DNA of 64,000 nt from Streptomyces sp. R21 (GCF_041051975.1 NZ_CP163435.1:1612001-1676000), one strand, 5' to 3'. Positions 44,965 to 56,622 are shown, counted from the stretch's first letter. Translations and numbers: made by a program. The notes: generated by a model from the sequence alone, not told the origin.

Positions 44965-45697
44965 GGCCCAGCCGGTCCAGTACGCCCGGGACGTCGGGGA
45001 CCGCGGTCACGCCCTCCGGCAGTGGTGGGCGTCGTACGACCACGACGGGCACCCCTAGTTGCCGCGCGGCCGCCAGCTTCGGCGCGGTCGCCACTCCCCC
45101 GCTGTCCTTGGTGACCAGGACGTCGATGCGGTGCTCGCGCAGGAGCCCGGTCTCGTCGTCCGCCGTGAACGGACCGCGGGCGAGCAGTACCTCGGTGTGC
45201 GCGGGGAGCGGCGGCTCGGGTGGCTCCACGGAGCGTACGAGGAAGTGGAGTTCGGGCAGATCCGCGAAGGCCGCGAGGCCCAGCCGGCCGGTGGTCAGGA
45301 AGACGCGGCGGCCCAGCGGGGGCAGCAGCGCGGCGGCTCCGGCGAGGGAGTCCGCCATGTGCCAGCGGTCCCCGGGCCCCGGGCGCCAGCCCGGGCGGCG
45401 CAGGACCACGGCCGGGACTCCGGTCGTCGCCGCGGCCGCCGCCGCGTTGGCCGTGATGCCCGCGGCGAAGGGATGCGTGGCGTCGACGACGGCGTCCACC
45501 TCGTGCTCGCGCAGCCAGGCGGCCAGCCCCTCCGCCCCGCCGAACCCGCCGATGCGTACGTCCCCTGCCAGCGCGCCCGGGCGGGACACCCGGCCCGCCA
45601 GGGACGAGGTCACCCGCACGCCGGGGCGGGCCGCCAGCGCGGTGGCGAGTTCACGTGCCTCGGTGGTGCCGCCGAGGACCAGGACGTGCGGGGACAT
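44951..45697 (-). CDS. cobK: Precorrin-6A reductase, CobK
   Basis: A 248-residue CobK/CbiJ protein. HVLVLGGTTEARELATAL is at the N-terminus, VVDATHPFAAGITANA is the family signature, and LVTKDSGGVATAPKLAAARQLGVPVVVV lies in the C-terminal part. It reduces precorrin-6A to 6B with NADPH, directly after CobF. It overlaps the hypothetical zinc-ribbon gene tail to tail. Confidence 0.93.
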   Translation of the reverse strand: MSPHVLVLGGTTEARELATALAARPGVRVTSSLAGRVSRPGALAGDVRIGGFGGAEGLAAWLREHEVDAVVDATHPFAAGITANAAAAAATTGVPAVVLRRPGWRPGPGDRWHMADSLAGAAALLPPLGRRVFLTTGRLGLAAFADLPELHFLVRSVEPPEPPLPAHTEVLLARGPFTADDETGLLREHRIDVLVTKDSGGVATAPKLAAARQLGVPVVVVRRPPLPEGVTAVPDVPGVLDRLGLSSP

Positions 45698-45718
45698 GGC
45701 GTCGAGCCTACGAGAGGG

Positions 45719-46492
45719 TCAGCGCAGCAGGAGCTGCACCCCTCCCACCACCGTCGCGGCGATCACCAGCTGTTCGAAGAGCCGCTGGTTGATCCGGGTC
45801 ACCGCCCACTTGCCGAGGAACGCGCCCGGCACCACGAACAGCGCGAGTGCCGCGTCCAGCAGCAGCGAGTGTCCGTCGATCAGGCCGAGGCCGACGCTGA
45901 AGGGCACCTTGGAGACGTTGACGATCAGGAAGAAGAAGGCCGAGGTGCCCAGGAAGCCGAGCTTCCGGAAGCCCGCGGACAGGAGGTACAGGGACATCAC
46001 AGGGCCGCCCGCGTTGGCGACCATCGTGGTGAAGCCGCCGAGGACGCCGTAGGAACGGGCCTTGATCCGGCCGGTGGAGGTCGTCACCGCGTCGGGTTCC
46101 GCGTCCTGGACCGCGGCTCGCCGACGCCACACCGTGACCGCCGCCATCAGCAGCAGGATCGCGCCGATCGAGGTCCGTACGGCCCCGTCGTCGGCCCACA
46201 CGAGGAACAGCGTGCCGAGGACGACGCCCGCGGCGACCGCCGGGAACAGCCGCCACAGCGTCGGCCAGTGGGCGTGCCGCCGGTAGGTGAGTACGGCCAG
46301 CACGTCCCCGACGATGAGGACGGGCAGGAGTACGCCGGTCGAGGCGCGGGCGGGCAGGACGGCGGCGAAGATCGCGAGGCTGACCGTGTTGGCCCCGCTC
46401 ACGGCGGTCTTCGAGAAGCCGACGAGCAGGGCCGCGGCGGCGAGAGCGGCGAACTCCCAGGGAGATATGTGCCAGAGCGTCATCGTGTTCAT
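45719..46492 (-). CDS. TauE/SafE-family membrane transporter
   Basis: A 257-residue membrane protein with about eight hydrophobic segments. Typical motifs are ALLVGFSKTAVSGANTVSLAIFA near the N-terminus and GGFTTMVANAGGPVMSLYLLSAG in the middle. Members export sulfite or other sulfonate-derived anions; the substrate here is unknown. It lies just upstream of cobK on the same strand with a 21-bp gap and may be co-transcribed. Confidence 0.85.
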   Translation of the reverse strand: MNTMTLWHISPWEFAALAAAALLVGFSKTAVSGANTVSLAIFAAVLPARASTGVLLPVLIVGDVLAVLTYRRHAHWPTLWRLFPAVAAGVVLGTLFLVWADDGAVRTSIGAILLLMAAVTVWRRRAAVQDAEPDAVTTSTGRIKARSYGVLGGFTTMVANAGGPVMSLYLLSAGFRKLGFLGTSAFFFLIVNVSKVPFSVGLGLIDGHSLLLDAALALFVVPGAFLGKWAVTRINQRLFEQLVIAATVVGGVQLLLR

Positions 46493-46780
46493 GCGGGAAC
46501 CGATGCTAGGCGCACCTAACTCTCCGCGTCAGGAGCGTCTCGACAGGTGGCCCCTGTGCGGCGGCGGGGTCACATGTGGCGTACACCGGTTTTCCCCTTT
46601 CTCTCCTGGGCACCCGCGTCCCATGGAGTGGTCGCGGTGCGCCGCCCGCTCGGGGCAGCACCCCGATCCGTGACAGAGCTCGGGGGTGCGGGGCGGAACC
46701 CCATGCGAGAAGCGCACCGCACCGCTCCGTACGCCAGGAAGCAGCACAAGGACGACGGACGGCACAAGGAGGACGCCAGC

Positions 46781-47263
46781 ATGGCGATGGTGAAGAGCAC
46801 GCTCTCCGATCACGCCCGAAAGGTCACCGGGGACGCGCTTCAGGACACCCTCGTGGATCTTCTCGGACTCTCGCTCATCGGGAAGCAGGCCCACTGGAAC
46901 ATCGTGGGTCCCCGGTTCCGCACGATTCATCTCCAGCTCGATGAGGTGGTCACCGCGGCCCGCAGCTACGCCGACACGGTGGCGGAGCGTGCGGCGGCCC
47001 TCGGTGTGCCGCCCGACGGCCGCGCCGAGACCGTCGCGCGCAGCGGCACCCTGCCCGGCCCGAAGGACGGCTGGCTGGAGGACACCGAGGTCGTGGGCCT
47101 GCTCGTGGAGGCGCTGGAGGCGACGATCCGGCGGCTGCGGGGACGCATCGCGGCGACCGAGGAGTCCGATCTCGTCTCCCAGGACCTGCTGATCGGCATC
47201 ACGGCCGAACTGGAGAAGCAGTACTGGATGTTCCAGGCCGAGAACCGGCCGGTGCACGGCTGA
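46781..47263 (+). CDS. dps: Dps-family DNA-binding ferritin-like protein
   Basis: A 160-residue Dps. The ferroxidase-site residues lie in GKQAHWNIVGPRFRTIHLQL (His) and the following DE motif of LDEVVTAARSYADTVAER. It oxidises and stores iron in a dodecamer and protects DNA from peroxide. The N-terminus (MAMVKSTLSDHARK) is short and basic. ATG 46781 has AGGAGGA seven bases upstream. The 288 bp before it hold no gene; they should contain its promoter. Confidence 0.92.
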   Translation: MAMVKSTLSDHARKVTGDALQDTLVDLLGLSLIGKQAHWNIVGPRFRTIHLQLDEVVTAARSYADTVAERAAALGVPPDGRAETVARSGTLPGPKDGWLEDTEVVGLLVEALEATIRRLRGRIAATEESDLVSQDLLIGITAELEKQYWMFQAENRPVHG

Positions 47264-47275
47264 ACGGCACACCAC

Positions 47276-47320
47276 GACAAGCAGGACGAGCAGGACGAGC
47301 ACGACGAGCACGACGAGCAC
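47276..47320. repeat. 9-bp tandem repeats between dps and the DUF3140 gene
   Basis: Five consecutive units, GACAAGCAG, GACGAGCAG and GACGAGCAC three times. They lie in the 77-bp gap, 21 bp before the next start codon. No function is evident. Confidence 0.8.
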
Positions 47321-47340
47321 CGAGATGAGAGGGGCACAGG

Positions 47341-47679
47341 ATGACCGACGCCCTTGAACTCGACGCGCTGTGGGAGGAGTTCCACCACGCGGTGAACATG
47401 ACCTCCCAGGAGCTCGCGGCCCGGCTGCGGGTCAGCGACGCCGCCGAGGAGACGGAGCCGCTGCCCGACCAGGCGGGTTCGCCGACCTGGCAGCACGTCC
47501 TCGCCATCCTCCAGAAGAGGCGCACGGACCTGACCGACGACGACATCCGCACCATGTACGAGGTCGTCGACACCGTCACCGAGCAGCGCGACGAGGAGAA
47601 CGAACCCGCGGCCGACGACACACGCCGTCGGCACCACCTGATGGCGCTGGGGCACGACCCCCTCAAACCGCCCCAGTAG
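47341..47679 (+). CDS. DUF3140 protein
   Basis: A 112-residue acidic protein. The family pattern is LWEEFHHAVNMTSQELAARLRVSD followed by AGSPTWQHVLAILQKRRTDLTDDDIRTM, split here into its conserved blocks, and a C-terminal HHLMALGHDP. The function is unknown. It is often near stress genes and here follows dps. GAGAGGGGCACAGG upstream provides the ribosome-binding site. Confidence 0.8.
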   Translation: MTDALELDALWEEFHHAVNMTSQELAARLRVSDAAEETEPLPDQAGSPTWQHVLAILQKRRTDLTDDDIRTMYEVVDTVTEQRDEENEPAADDTRRRHHLMALGHDPLKPPQ

Positions 47680-47733
47680 TAGACCGGTTGAGCCACCGCA
47701 TCCGCCCTCGGGGACGAGCGAAAGACGTGCACC

Positions 47734-48387
47734 ATGGGCGCCGAACAGCAGCAGGTGATCGAGCGGCTCGTCGCCGCGTACGGCACCACGTATGCCGAGG
47801 AGGCCGGTATCCGGCTGAGGAACACACCGCAGCCGCTGTACCGCACCCTCGTACTGGCGTGTCTGCTGAGCGCACGCATCCGCAGTTCGACCGCGATCGC
47901 GGCGGCACGGGCCCTGTACGACGCGGGCCTGCGCGATCCCCGGAGGATGGCCGCCGCGACCTGGCAGGAACGGGTGGACGCCCTCGGCCGAGGTGGCTAC
48001 CGCCGCTACGACGAGCGCACCTCGACCCAACTCGGTGACGGTGCAGAACTTCTGACGGAACGTTGGAACGGCGATCTGCGCCGAATGCGGGACGAGGCCG
48101 ACGGCGACATGTCCCGGCTGCGCACGCTGCTCCAGGAAGTGCCCGGTCTCGGACCCGTCGGGGCGGACATCTTCCTGCGCGAGGCCCAGCTCGTCTGGCC
48201 GGAGACGGCACCCTGCTTCGACGCCAAGACCCTGGAGGGCGCGCGGCGGTTGGGTCTCCCGGACAGCCCCGACCGACTGGTGAAGATCGCCGGTGACACC
48301 GAACCGGCCGTACTCGCCGCGGCGTTGGTGCGGACGGCACTCGACAAGACGGTGGCGCGGGAGATCCTCGACGACGCCTCCTCGTAG
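47734..48387 (+). CDS. HhH-GPD DNA glycosylase/endonuclease-like protein
   Basis: A 217-residue member of the helix-hairpin-helix glycosylase superfamily. The hairpin is LLQEVPGLGPVGADIFLREAQ. The usual catalytic Asp position after it is occupied in the FDAKTLEGARRLGLP region. There is no C-terminal 4Fe-4S cysteine cluster. It may act on damaged bases; the N-terminal part is divergent, so the substrate is open. The 3' end abuts a decayed peptidase gene. Confidence 0.78.
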   Translation: MGAEQQQVIERLVAAYGTTYAEEAGIRLRNTPQPLYRTLVLACLLSARIRSSTAIAAARALYDAGLRDPRRMAAATWQERVDALGRGGYRRYDERTSTQLGDGAELLTERWNGDLRRMRDEADGDMSRLRTLLQEVPGLGPVGADIFLREAQLVWPETAPCFDAKTLEGARRLGLPDSPDRLVKIAGDTEPAVLAAALVRTALDKTVAREILDDASS

Positions 48388-48389
48388 CG

Positions 48390-48890
48390 CGGCGCGGGTC
48401 TGGAGGAAGACCTGCTGTCCGTCGACGACGTCGATGCCCTGGGCGCGCAGCGCCATGAGAATCGGCATCTCCACGAGGTCGACGCCCAACGGCTCGCCCG
48501 CCAAGCCGTGTTCGCGCAGCTACTCGGCGGCGATCTTGGCGGCGACGTCCTCGGCGATGCCCGCGTCCGGATGGAAGGCGCCGCGGAGGGGCGAGATGCC
48601 TGCCCGGGCGCCGGTCGGCGGGCCTTCCTTGCCGTCGCTGTAGTCCAGCCACGGATTGTGGAGCTGGTGATGGCGGGCGGCGGAGCCAAAGTCCCGGACG
48701 ATCGGGTTCGCCGCCGCGGACGAGCAGCGCGAAGCGGATCTGCTTGTCCGAAGTCGAAGCTGAGCACGGCGCCCAACTCCGAGCGGTTCAGCGCCTCGTG
48801 CAGCCGGGCGAGGCGTTCCCCCCGCAGCCGGTCGAGGTCGATGCGCTCTTCCCAGTCGACCGCGTTCGGCCCGAAGGTGCGGATCGTCAT
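48390..48890 (-). pseudogene. Decayed N-terminal fragment of an M24-family (Xaa-Pro) peptidase
   Basis: Pieces of one protein appear in successive frames: MTIRTFGPNAVDWEERIDL to LSFDF, then DKQIRFALLVRGG, then RDFGSAARHHQLHNPWL to AAKIAAE, and LREHGLAGEPLGVDLVEM to QQVFLQ. There are at least two frame changes (near 48750 and 48705), an in-frame TAG at 48520-48522, and a likely internal deletion after LSFDF. The whole metal-binding pita-bread domain is missing. The remnant ends against the HhH-GPD gene. Confidence 0.85.
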
Positions 48891-48935
48891 GCGGACCACC
48901 CTCATTGCGGAGTGAACGACCGCAGAGCGGGAGCG

Positions 48936-49576
48936 TCAAGTAGCACTGAACACGAACCAGACACCCACGGCGGGCTCCGCGCCGTCGTTGCGGTAGCGGT
49001 GCGGGGTCGTCGACTCGAAGCTGACCGCGTCGCCGGGGCGGATGGCGTACTCGTCGAAGCCGAGGGTGAGGACCAGTTCGCCGGAGGTCAGGTAGCCGTA
49101 CTCGGTGCCCGCGTGCCGCATCAGGCCGCCGGAACCGGAGGAGGCGCCGCCGGGCCGGTAGGTCACGAGCAGGAAGTCGACGTCCGTGCCGGGGACATGA
49201 CCGAGGCGCTCCCACACCACGCCCGAGTCCAGCTCCAGCCTCTCCCGCTGCTCGGCGCCGACCAGCGGTCCGATGCGGCGGCCCGGGTCGGCGGCGAAGG
49301 CCGCGAGGGCGTGCAGAACGGTGGCCGGTGCCCCAACGGCCGCCGGGGCCGGTGCGGTTGCGCCCTGCACCTCGAAGAGCGACTCGACGGAGATGGGCAG
49401 GGCCGTCGTGATCGCGTACAGCGTGCTGACCGACGGCTGGCTCTTGCCGGTCTCGATCTGCGAGATCAGGCTCGCGGGCACCCCGATCTCGCCGCGAGGC
49501 CGCGCAGGCTGACCCCTCGCTCCAGGCGCGCCTGCCGGATGCGCGCACCGACGGGCGGCACGACCGCAGGAGACAC
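48936..49576 (-). pseudogene. XRE-cupin transcriptional regulator with a frameshift in the helix-turn-helix
   Basis: The downstream frame reads IGVPASLISQIETGKSQPSVSTLYAI (second half of an XRE helix-turn-helix) and ends in a cupin domain (GTEYGYLTSGELVLTLGFDEYAIRPGDAV). The first helices (VGARIRQARLERGVSLRGLA) are in another frame, beginning at GTG 49576. The frame changes near 49490-49500 in a GC-rich stretch, where one or two bases seem missing. Such regulators often sit beside M24 peptidase genes, and the neighbour here is also decayed. A sequencing error is possible. Confidence 0.7.
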
Positions 49577-49756
49577 GGGCGACTCCCCTCATCGCCGGAC
49601 TCTGTCCAGCACCATTGAACAGGAGGGCGGGGCGCTCCGACTCGGGATACGGCACATGCTCCTGCTCCGCCCGTAGGGGCGGCGCCAATCCGGGCCGCTA
49701 CGCTTCGTCGGCAGCCCCGAGGCCCCCATGTACACAGGAGCAGGAGCAGTCAGCGC

Positions 49757-49843
49757 ATGAGCACCGTGCGGATCGCGGCCGCCCAACTGGGCACCGTCCT
49801 CACCGGCGTTGATCCCGTACGCCCCGCCGCGGGCCGGGCATGA
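49757..49843 (+). CDS. 28-codon ORF overlapping the next gene, possible nitrilase-start remnant
   Basis: ATG 49757 opens MSTVRIAAAQLGTVLTG, which looks like the first strand of a carbon-nitrogen hydrolase, then stops at TGA 49841-49843. That stop overlaps the ATG of the following gene (ATGA). It may be a truncated nitrilase start, or a leader peptide coupling translation. Too short to decide. Confidence 0.3.
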   Translation: MSTVRIAAAQLGTVLTGVDPVRPAAGRA

Positions 49844-51273
49844 CGACGACCGACGACCGCGGGACCGACTTCGCCGCGCAGGCCGCCGAGCGCTTCAACA
49901 TGCTCTGCCTCGCGGCGCTTCTGCCCGACGAGGTCCGGCTCGCCGCGCTGGACGAGTGGGTGGGCGCGGATTCCGACCTGTTCCAGCTCGGCTTCAATCC
50001 GCCCCCGGTCGTCTCCAGCGCCGTCGCCGCCGCGGGCACCCGGCGCACCCGGATCGCCCTGGCCGGCCGGAGCTCCGACCCCGCCCTCCAGCGCTCCCTG
50101 GTCGCGCTCGACGAACCGGCGATCGACGACGCGCTCAACTCCGTACACCTGCGCGCCTATGACGTGGAGCGCCGGCTGCGGCTGCGCGCCCCGGAGCGGA
50201 CGGCCACCGGCCCCCGCTACCGGGCCGACCACCACCACCGGGCCCTGACCGAGGGCGACCCGCACCTCGCGGCGGCGGCCCTCCTGGACCGGCGCAGCGA
50301 ACAGCCCCGCCGGTCATCGCCCGGCGAGGCGCCCGTCGGACGGCTGGGCCGGCCCGAACCGACCGCCCTGGCCTTCGCCTGGCGCACCGTGCGGGAGTAC
50401 GGCGGCACGGACGCGGTCCGCGCGGTGCTGGCCCGCGTCCTTACGACCGGGCCCGCCGAGGGGCTCACCGCCGAGATCGCCGACGCTCTGATCGGGCCGG
50501 ACCCCGAGGTGTGGCTGAGGTCGGTCGAGGAGCGCCACCTCGGCACGGGCGCGCTGCTCAGCCGCCTGCGGGTCTGCCAGGACACCTTCGAGGCCCGCCA
50601 TCTGCTCGACGAGCCCTTCCGCCCCGACTGGGCGTTGATCCGTGCAGACCAACTGCGCCTGCCCCTGCCGACGCCCGCCGTCCACGCTCTCGTCCACCAC
50701 CCGGACTGCCCGCCCGACACCGCGTTCCTTCTGGTGCACGGTCGTCCGCCGCAGCCCGGGGAGGTGGACGCCTGGTCGCGGGAGCAGGAGGCACGCCGGG
50801 CGGCCAGGGGCGGGCCTCCGCTGCCCGGCCGCTCCACCGGTTCGGTCCGCCCCGACCTGGGCACGGGTCCGCTCGGCCCCACGGCCGAGGACGCCGTACG
50901 GGTGCTCCGCGCGCTGCCGATGAGCACGACCGGCGAACTGCTCTGGTTCCACGTCGAGAACGCGGTCGAGCGCGGTCTGCTCAGCGCGTGGGAGGTGGTC
51001 GAGTACGGCACCGAGGCGCGCAGCGTCATCAGCTGGCTCGGCCAGACGTCCGCCCTGCACACGGTGGACACGGCCCCGCACAGTGGCATCGCGCTCGCCC
51101 ACGAGCAGGTCCGGGCGCACCTGGCCGCGTGGTGCGAACGGCAGCCCCCGCCCGCGGGCATGTGGCAGACGGTACGCCGCATGATCCGCGGCTTTCCCGG
51201 CACACTGCCCGAGCTGCTGCGGGAGGCGGACCGGCGCGCTGGGGCCGACCGCCAGGCCGTCCCGTCGGATTAG
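49840..51273 (+). CDS. Hypothetical protein, 477 residues
   Basis: A soluble, mostly helical protein with no motif that I recognise. Features seen are an N-terminal helical part, a repeat-like section around residues 210-300 with AVHALVHHPDCPPDTAFLLVHG, and a Pro-rich linker near 330. Phrases such as HPDCPPDTAF occur in actinobacterial leucine-rich-repeat-variant-like proteins, so an armadillo-like scaffold is possible. The start at 49840 is coupled to the small ORF; no better ribosome-binding site is near. Confidence 0.7.
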   Translation: MTTTDDRGTDFAAQAAERFNMLCLAALLPDEVRLAALDEWVGADSDLFQLGFNPPPVVSSAVAAAGTRRTRIALAGRSSDPALQRSLVALDEPAIDDALNSVHLRAYDVERRLRLRAPERTATGPRYRADHHHRALTEGDPHLAAAALLDRRSEQPRRSSPGEAPVGRLGRPEPTALAFAWRTVREYGGTDAVRAVLARVLTTGPAEGLTAEIADALIGPDPEVWLRSVEERHLGTGALLSRLRVCQDTFEARHLLDEPFRPDWALIRADQLRLPLPTPAVHALVHHPDCPPDTAFLLVHGRPPQPGEVDAWSREQEARRAARGGPPLPGRSTGSVRPDLGTGPLGPTAEDAVRVLRALPMSTTGELLWFHVENAVERGLLSAWEVVEYGTEARSVISWLGQTSALHTVDTAPHSGIALAHEQVRAHLAAWCERQPPPAGMWQTVRRMIRGFPGTLPELLREADRRAGADRQAVPSD

Positions 51274-51277
51274 CCGG

Positions 51278-52588
51278 TCAGGCGAGATCCGGGACCACGC
51301 GCCGATGACCCTTGCGGTCGTAGTAGCGGGTCATCGCGAAGCCGAAGAGCAGGGCGACGGCGATACCGATGGCGGTCATGACCCAGGCGCGGCCGAGCCC
51401 GGCGTCCAGGCGTGCGTCGAAGTAGAGGATCGAGCGGACGCCGTCGGTGAGCTGCCGCATCGGCTCGAAGATCGCCAGCGCGCGGAAGAACGGCGGCACC
51501 GCGACCAGCGGAATGGTCGCGCCGGAGGACGGAATGCCCATGACGATGAAGACGAACATGCTGACCAGCTGCCCGATCCCGCCGAAGGCCGCGTTGATGG
51601 CCTGGACGCCGAGTCCGACGGCGGCGGTCGCACAGAAGGAGAACACCCAGAGCATGGGCAGGTGAGCGGCGTCCATGTTGAGGATGCCGACGGTGGCCGC
51701 CATGATCACCGATGAGGTGACGGCGGCCAGCACCACCGACATGACGCACTTGACGGCGAGGGTGCGGGTGCGGCTGATGACCACGACGGGGTGCCGGACC
51801 ATCCAGGGCCCGATCTCGTTGTCGACGTAGCCCAGGGCGACGTCCACGCCGTTGCTGATGATGTTCGCACCGAGAAATCCCGCGAGGATCAGCAGCAGCG
51901 TGTAGTACAGCGCGGACAGCCCCAGACCGCTGTGGTCACCGATGGGGTGCCCCTGCTGGACGGTGACGGCGACCGGGTCGGCGAGGACGAGCCGCAACGG
52001 CCCCGAGATCGCCGTACCACTGCCGCGCAACTGGCTCGTCAGGGACTTGCCCAGCTCGACGGAGGCCTGCTGAGCGGCTTTCTGCGAGGTCTGCTGGGCC
52101 AGCGAGGACCCCAGGCTTCCCATGGAGGGGTTGGTCAGGACGGTCATCGTGGGGCGCGCGGGGTTCTTGGTGCGCGGATCGGCCAGCCGGGCCGTCGTCG
52201 CGGTGAACCCTTCCGGGATCACCAGGGCGCCGTACAGCTTCCCGGACTCCAGCTGGCGCTGCGCCTCAGCCCGGTCGAACGGACGCCAGTCGATCTTGTC
52301 GCCCTGGTCCCCCGCCTTCTTGATGGAGGTGGCGATCTGCCGCCCGAAGTTCTGCCGCTCGCCGCCCACGGTGGCACCCCGATCGCTGTTGACCAGGCCG
52401 ATCCGCATCTCGTGGAGGCTTCCGCGCGGATTGAGGACCCCTCCCATGTAGAAGAGGGGCAGCAGCAGGGCCAGGAGGGTGAGCAGGACGGCGGGCGTGG
52501 CCCACACCCGGGGGTTCCTGAGCACCGCCATCACCTGGCGGAACGCGGGCGGCGGGTTCGGCGGAGCGGGATCGGACGTCTGCGTCAT
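51278..52588 (-). CDS. YhgE/Pip-like (DUF3533) membrane protein
   Basis: A 436-residue ABC-2-like membrane protein. One segment lies near residue 35, a large extracytoplasmic region follows (LPLFYMGGVLNPRGSLHEMRIGLVNSD is split at its border), and five or six segments are C-terminal. This is the layout of YhgE/Pip and SNG1-like proteins. A transport or stress role is inferred from the family. ATG 52588 has GGAGGAA upstream. Confidence 0.75.
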   Translation of the reverse strand: MTQTSDPAPPNPPPAFRQVMAVLRNPRVWATPAVLLTLLALLLPLFYMGGVLNPRGSLHEMRIGLVNSDRGATVGGERQNFGRQIATSIKKAGDQGDKIDWRPFDRAEAQRQLESGKLYGALVIPEGFTATTARLADPRTKNPARPTMTVLTNPSMGSLGSSLAQQTSQKAAQQASVELGKSLTSQLRGSGTAISGPLRLVLADPVAVTVQQGHPIGDHSGLGLSALYYTLLLILAGFLGANIISNGVDVALGYVDNEIGPWMVRHPVVVISRTRTLAVKCVMSVVLAAVTSSVIMAATVGILNMDAAHLPMLWVFSFCATAAVGLGVQAINAAFGGIGQLVSMFVFIVMGIPSSGATIPLVAVPPFFRALAIFEPMRQLTDGVRSILYFDARLDAGLGRAWVMTAIGIAVALLFGFAMTRYYDRKGHRRVVPDLA

Positions 52589-52879
52589 GGTTCCTCCGAG
52601 CGGCCGTACTGCGTCGCGGGCCGGACAGGACGTGGACCGAGAGGCCTCCGAGTCGGGCGGAGTCCCCGCACAGAACATACGGCGATCGGCCCCCACGACC
52701 GGCCACACGATCAGGACACGCCGTCAGATGTCCTACGTGTCCGGAAGGCGCATCGCCGGGCCGCTCCCGAGCCCGCCCGTGCCGCCCGTGCCGCCCGGAC
52801 AACCTTGCCGAGACAGATTCTAAAACTTTGATGGTTCGCTTTCTTGAATCGTTCGTGTTTATGAGGATAGGTTGGCGCC
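52589..52879. promoter_or_regulatory. Divergent promoter region upstream of furA
   Basis: The 291 bp hold no gene. The furA-proximal part (about 52816-52865) is strikingly AT-rich for this genome and contains GATTC (52816-52820) and GAATC (52846-52850) as possible arms of a FurA site. A GCCCGTGCC direct repeat lies near 52772-52795. The promoter of the divergent membrane-protein gene must also be here. Confidence 0.5.
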
Positions 52880-55568
<2,689 letters not shown>

Positions 55569-55578
55569 TCCCGCTCCC

Positions 55579-55657
55579 GCAGTGCGGGCCGACCGGGTCG
55601 GCCCGCACTGCCTGGACATGACACAGCCCCGGAGGACACCGTGCCTCCGGGGCTGTG
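55579..55657. terminator. Two strong hairpins between convergent katG and tetR
   Basis: The first (55579-55611) is a near-perfect 14-16 bp stem, GCAGTGCGGGCCGACC with its complement. The second (55622-55657) pairs CACAGCCCCGGAGG with CCTCCGGGGCTGTG around an 8-nt loop. Neither has a T-run, as is common in Streptomyces. They can stop transcripts from both sides. Confidence 0.85.
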
Positions 55658-55678
55658 CTGTGCACGGAAAGCCCTCTT

Positions 55679-56509
55679 CTACATGTCCGTCGAGCTCTCC
55701 CGGTTCTGCTTGTCCGTCGAGCTCTCCCGGTTCTGCTTGTCCGTGGAGCTCTCCGGGCCGTCGCTCGCCGCGCCCCCGGCGAAGCGGTCCAGCAGTGCGT
55801 CCAGGCCGGCGGCCAACCCGTTCGGGCCGCCGTGCTCGGCGAGGGTCGGGGCGACCTTGCGGAGCCTGGGGAACTCCTGCGCCGGCATGCGGTGCAGCCC
55901 GAGCCGGAAGGCGGGATCCGACTCCTCGGGGTTGTCCACCATCGCGCGCAGCTCAACCGACACATAGCCGAGAATCCAACCGGTGAAGGCCCGGAAGGCG
56001 GCCGACACCTGCTCGTCGTCGAGGCCCGCCCGTTCCAGCAGGGCCAGTACCCGCTCGTGATCCCGCAGGACCGCCAGCGGGCGCCGCGCCAGCGGGACGG
56101 CCAGCAGGCGTGTGGCGAGCAGGGGCACCACCTGGGGATGGGCGAAGGCGATCTGATAGGTCGCGAGGGCGATCCGGTGCAGTTCGGCCCGCCATTCGGG
56201 ACCCTCGGCCGCCTGCTGTCCCGCCTCGGCGGAGAGCCCGCCGGAGGTGGAGTCGAGACGGTCCTCCAGTTCCAGGTACAGGGCCTCGACCAGACCGTCG
56301 AGAAGGGCCTCCTTGCTGGGCGCGTACCGGTACAGGGCCATCGCCTCGACGCCGAGCTCGGCCCCGAGGCGGCGCATGCTCAGCGCCGAGAGCCCTTCGC
56401 GGTCGACCAGGTCCAGAGCGGAGGCCAGCACACGCTCCCGGCTGAGCCGGCCGTAGCGTCCGCGGTCGCTGGCACGTCGAGCCGGGGCGGACGTCTGCTC
56501 CTTCTCCAT
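55679..56509 (-). CDS. TetR-family regulator (TetR_C type) with repeated C-terminal tail
   Basis: A 276-residue TetR protein: helix-turn-helix SALSMRRLGAELGVEAMALYRYAPSKEALL near the N-terminus, then a TetR_C ligand domain. ATG 56509 has GGAGG upstream. The C-terminus ends in two and a half copies of ESSTDKQNR, a hydrophilic tail encoded by 27-bp repeats. It is divergent from the polysaccharide operon, and a palindrome lies between them, so it probably regulates itself and that operon. Confidence 0.88.
   Translation of the reverse strand: MEKEQTSAPARRASDRGRYGRLSRERVLASALDLVDREGLSALSMRRLGAELGVEAMALYRYAPSKEALLDGLVEALYLELEDRLDSTSGGLSAEAGQQAAEGPEWRAELHRIALATYQIAFAHPQVVPLLATRLLAVPLARRPLAVLRDHERVLALLERAGLDDEQVSAAFRAFTGWILGYVSVELRAMVDNPEESDPAFRLGLHRMPAQEFPRLRKVAPTLAEHGGPNGLAAGLDALLDRFAGGAASDGPESSTDKQNRESSTDKQNRESSTDM
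55684..55757. repeat. 27-bp tandem repeat coding the TetR tail
   Basis: Two exact units (55684-55710 and 55711-55737) and a partial third to about 55757. Translated on the minus strand they give ESSTDKQNR repeats at the end of the TetR protein. Unit-number changes would keep the frame. Confidence 0.9.
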
Positions 56510-56622
56510 GTCTTGCCTCCAGAAGTGATTCTGGGCCACAACGCCACGGGCGGCGCCCTGCTTACGGAGGTGTCCCCCGCCGCTTGACTGTACGCATCCA
56601 CCGGAGCAAGGTGTACGTATAC

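Noticed and set aside
55579..55657. Attachment-site or mobile-element ends
   Set aside because: The inverted repeats are simple hairpins at the meeting point of convergent genes and have no flanking duplication or integrase.
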